From assembly GCA_049965775.1 (NCBI GenBank), contig JBMFVX010000138.1, positions 1 to 7,357 of the forward strand: a DNA stretch of 7,357 bases, given 5' to 3'. Of the stretch, positions 5,239 through 7,357 are shown one piece after another; position 1 is the first letter of the stretch, and the number at the start of each line of letters is the position of its first letter. The notes under the pieces were generated by a model. The model was not told where the DNA came from. It did not search any database and worked only from the letters and a program-made list of their open reading frames with translations. Source of the stretch: JABEVB01 sp049965775 (GTDB lineage Bacteria; Planctomycetota; Phycisphaerae; WQYP01). A program made the position numbers and the translations under genes.

Positions 5239-6744
5239 ATGCCAACACCGTGGAAGATGTTTTGGGCCAGCCGGCCCCGCAAATGCCTGATGGGCATATG
5301 CGCTATCGCAACCATGATGATATTTATGGCTGCTCCGGCATGGGGCCAGACAGCCACCGCGCCGGTAGCGGCCCCGGTCGCCGCGGCCACACAAGCTGCT
5401 GCCACCGCTCCGGCGGCTCCAGCGGTTGCGCCCATTGATACTGGCGCAACGTCCTGGATGCTCGCGTCAACCGCTCTGGTGATGATCATGATGCCCGGCC
5501 TGGCACTCTATTACGGCGGTATTGTCCGTAAGAAGAACTTCCTGGCAACTATGATGACCTCGTATGCCGCGCTGGGCGTGATCAGCTTGCAGTGGTTCCT
5601 TGGCGGCTACTCGCTGGCGTTTGGCACGAGTCACCTTCATGGCTTTATCGGCTGGGACGACAGCCGCATGTTTCTTTTGAACTTGTCGCAGCGCACCACA
5701 ACAGCGTTTGCTCCTGGCGGGCAAAACATTCCCGAAGCCGTTTACTCGATGTTTCAGCTCATGTTTGCCATCATCACGCCGGCCCTCATTGCCGGCTCGG
5801 TGGCTGAACGCATGAAGTTTGGGGCATGGGTGGCATTTATTTTTCTGTGGGCATACTTTGTTTACGATCCACTGGCTCATGCCGTATGGAGCCCGGATGG
5901 CAACGGCTGGATGACCAACATCGGCACGCTGCTTGGCTCGACCGGCGGCGCGGTAGACTTTGCCGGTGGAACGGTGGTGCATATTTCGTCCGGTGTGTCG
6001 GGTCTGATTTTATGCCTGTTCCTCGGACGCCGCCTTGGATTTCCCCGCAATGTCATTCAGCCTAATTCGCTGGGCCTCACTCTTACCGGTGCCGGCTTGC
6101 TCTGGTTTGGCTGGTATGGCTTTAACGCAGGTTCGGCCAACGGCTCGAACTATCTGGCCTGCATTGCCTTTACCAACACCACCATCGCCACCGCCCTGGG
6201 CGGCCTGGGCTGGATCACCGCGGAATGGCTGCACCACCGGCGGCCGACAACCCTGGGCATTGCTTCGGGTTTTGTCGCCGGCCTTGTCGCCATTACCCCG
6301 GCCTGCGGTTATGTAACCATCTGGTCGGCGCCGATTATCGGTTTGCTGGCGGGCGTCGTCTGCTACTGGGGCGCTCAAATCAAAACCATCTTTGGTTATG
6401 ATGACGCTCTCGATGCCTTTGGCGTACACGCAGTCGGTGGATTTTTGGGCGCACTGCTCACCGGCGTATTTGCCAGTGCCGCGCTCAACGGCCATGGCGG
6501 CCCCAACGGCCTGGTCGAAGGCAACCCCATTCAGGTGCTGTGGCAGTTTTTGGCCGCGAGCAATGCCGTGATTTACTCGGCAGTTGTAACGGCCGTGATC
6601 GCCATCGTGCTTGATAAAACCATCGGTCTTCGCGTGTCGGAGTCGGTGGAAATCGAAGGCCTCGACATCGGCATACATGGCGAAAACGGCTGGGATGTGG
6701 GCACGCTGCCCGAACCCGCCATCACGCTGCCGGGAGCCGCTTAA
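5239..6744 (+). CDS. amt: ammonium transporter Amt
   Basis: A 501-residue trimeric inner-membrane channel that imports ammonium. The start follows from AAGGAGG 8 nt upstream and leaves a signal peptide: basic residues 12-15, hydrophobic 17-32, likely cleavage near APAWG-QT (36/37). A 30-residue Ala/Pro/Thr linker (about 38-67) precedes the 11-helix core. Functional residues, with E. coli AmtB equivalents, are Asp240 (160) and His248 (168) in VDFAGGTVVH, His397 (318) in DAFGVHAVGG, Phe172 (107) in YSMFQ, Trp217 (148), Trp292 (212), Phe295 (215) and Ser299 (219) in GWYGFNAGS. The twin-His pore and Phe gate are therefore intact. The C-terminal tail GLRVSESVEIEGLDIGIHGENG (463-484) is the conserved GlnK-responsive tail. 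glnK follows 86 bp downstream, the usual partner arrangement. A sigma-54-like site and structured leader lie upstream. Confidence 0.97.
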   Translation: MPTPWKMFWASRPRKCLMGICAIATMMIFMAAPAWGQTATAPVAAPVAAATQAAATAPAAPAVAPIDTGATSWMLASTALVMIMMPGLALYYGGIVRKKNFLATMMTSYAALGVISLQWFLGGYSLAFGTSHLHGFIGWDDSRMFLLNLSQRTTTAFAPGGQNIPEAVYSMFQLMFAIITPALIAGSVAERMKFGAWVAFIFLWAYFVYDPLAHAVWSPDGNGWMTNIGTLLGSTGGAVDFAGGTVVHISSGVSGLILCLFLGRRLGFPRNVIQPNSLGLTLTGAGLLWFGWYGFNAGSANGSNYLACIAFTNTTIATALGGLGWITAEWLHHRRPTTLGIASGFVAGLVAITPACGYVTIWSAPIIGLLAGVVCYWGAQIKTIFGYDDALDAFGVHAVGGFLGALLTGVFASAALNGHGGPNGLVEGNPIQVLWQFLAASNAVIYSAVVTAVIAIVLDKTIGLRVSESVEIEGLDIGIHGENGWDVGTLPEPAITLPGAA

Positions 6745-6760
6745 GTTTGGTCTGTTCAGT

Positions 6761-6799
6761 GCGGAGCCGCCCGCTGCGGCTGCGGCTCCGCCCTTTTTT
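6761..6799 (+). terminator. intrinsic terminator between amt and glnK
   Basis: Perfect 10-bp GC-rich stem (6761-6770 with 6782-6791), 11-nt loop, then CC and T6 (6794-6799). It begins 17 bp after the amt stop and ends 31 bp before the glnK start. Too little sequence remains between it and glnK for a separate promoter, so glnK is probably made by read-through, which would set its level below that of amt. Confidence 0.85.
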
Positions 6800-6830
6800 C
6801 CTCAACATGTGACTTATTTTGGAGAAGATT

Positions 6831-7178
6831 ATGAAATGGATTGTCGCCATCATTCAACCCCATCGCCTTGAGGCTGTTAAGCAAGCCCTCATAGATGTTG
6901 AAGTGTTTCGTCTTACGGTAAGCGATGTGCAGGGCTACGGCCGGCAGAAAGGGCACACCGAGTATTTCCGCGGCCAGCCGATGCAGGTAAACCTGATTCG
7001 CAAGGTACGCCTTGAAATTGCCGTCAACGACAACTTTTTACAACCCACCATCAACGCCATCCTTAAGGGCGCCCGCACGGGTCCTAAAGGCAATGTGGGC
7101 GATGGCAAAATTTTCGTGATGCCGCTGGAAAACGTGGTGCGTATCAGCGATGGCACCATGGGCGGCGAGGCGATATAA
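6831..7178 (+). CDS. glnK: P-II family nitrogen regulatory protein GlnK
   Basis: A 115-residue trimeric signalling protein that senses ATP/ADP and 2-oxoglutarate and binds the cytoplasmic face of Amt. GGAG at 6821-6824 is 6 nt before ATG 6831, giving the canonical start MKWIVAIIQP. The T-loop region GYGRQKGHTEYFRGQPMQ (35-52) aligns without gaps to E. coli GlnB. Gln39 and Lys58 are kept, but the uridylylation Tyr51 is Met51 and the cyanobacterial phospho-Ser49 is Gln49. The B-loop reads TGPKGNVGDGKIFV (83-96), three residues longer than E. coli TGKIGDGKIFV; Lys93 matches Lys90. At the C-terminus VVRISDG keeps Arg104 (E. coli Arg101) but has Ser106 where Arg103 is expected. It was probably wired to Amt by direct binding, without a classical covalent switch. 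Position after amt justifies GlnK over GlnB. Confidence 0.96.
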   Translation: MKWIVAIIQPHRLEAVKQALIDVEVFRLTVSDVQGYGRQKGHTEYFRGQPMQVNLIRKVRLEIAVNDNFLQPTINAILKGARTGPKGNVGDGKIFVMPLENVVRISDGTMGGEAI

Positions 7179-7218
7179 GCGGGGGCGTTTTCGAGACTAA
7201 ATTGCTCGAAGCCCCTGC
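7179..7218 (+). other. long hairpin directly after glnK stop codon
   Basis: GCGGGGGC (7179-7186) and TTCGAG (7190-7195) pair with CTCGAA (7205-7210) and GCCCCTGC (7211-7218): about 14 bp with one G-T pair, a 3-nt bulge and a 9-nt loop. It starts at the base after the TAA. No T-run follows, so it may protect the mRNA 3' end rather than terminate. Confidence 0.55.
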
Positions 7219-7245
7219 GGCACAGATTCATTGACTTTTGACCGA

Positions 7246-7277
7246 GCCGGCGTGTTTTGAGCACGTCGGCCTTTTTT
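7246..7277 (+). terminator. intrinsic terminator of amt-glnK unit
   Basis: A 9-bp stem with one G-T pair (7246-7254 with 7262-7270), 7-nt loop, then C and T6 (7272-7277). It closes the operon 67 bp after the glnK stop. Confidence 0.85.
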
Positions 7278-7278
7278 A

Positions 7279-7357
7279 TAGGGTCTGCCAATATTTCAGG
7301 CAGCGTGTTTCAACTTGGATGTCCAGAAGGTGTTCCAAAGGTCGCTTTGCTGTAAGG
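7279..7357. other. trailing sequence, no feature identified
   Basis: The last 79 bp after the terminator contain a short CTGCC/GGCAG inverted repeat (7285-7303) and no recognisable coding start. Confidence 0.4.

Noticed and set aside
6819..6830. TTG start for glnK four codons earlier
   Set aside because: The GGAG Shine-Dalgarno lies inside that extension, and the MKWIVAIIQP start is canonical for P-II proteins.

Overview
This looks like a chromosomal segment of a GC-moderate bacterium. The lineage is a guess: TruD, a signal-peptide-bearing Amt paired with a P-II protein, a c-di-AMP riboswitch and a possible sigma-54 promoter together would suit a planctomycete (Phycisphaerae-like) or a deltaproteobacterium-like group. 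I cannot settle this without a database.

Left part (1-3230), all on the minus strand. A cyclic-di-AMP (ydaO/yuaA class) riboswitch at about 3171-3010 lies directly upstream of a large APC-superfamily transporter (849-2966). The transporter carries a Kup-like N-terminal signature and a C-terminal UspA-like domain, the architecture of the KimA potassium importer. Downstream, after an 81-bp gap with its own possible promoter and a hairpin, is the 5' part of truD (tRNA pseudouridine-13 synthase), which runs off the left edge.

Middle part (3230-4143), low in coding signal. It holds a plus-strand remnant resembling the N-terminus of a transposase, with promoter-like, Shine-Dalgarno and TTG start signals still in place but the homology lost after about 57 residues. 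About 490 bp of unassigned sequence follows. This reads as a mobile-element scar between the potassium locus and the next gene.

Right part (4144-7357). A MarR-family regulator on the minus strand (4144-4659) has a perfect 14-bp palindrome over its own promoter. After a 579-bp intergenic region, amt (5239-6744) and glnK (6831-7178) form the classic ammonium transporter/P-II pair on the plus strand. The amt leader contains a near-consensus sigma-54 site, a 20-bp perfect palindrome and several potential stem-loops. A strong intrinsic terminator sits between amt and glnK, and two more hairpins, one with a U-tract, follow glnK.

The most interesting points are: (1) the c-di-AMP riboswitch and KimA-like transporter, which together predict potassium uptake under c-di-AMP control; (2) a GlnK that has lost the uridylylation tyrosine (Met at position 51) and the second C-terminal arginine, with a 3-residue B-loop insertion; (3) the structured amt leader and the amt/glnK attenuator-like terminator. 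No CRISPR array, tRNA or rRNA was seen.
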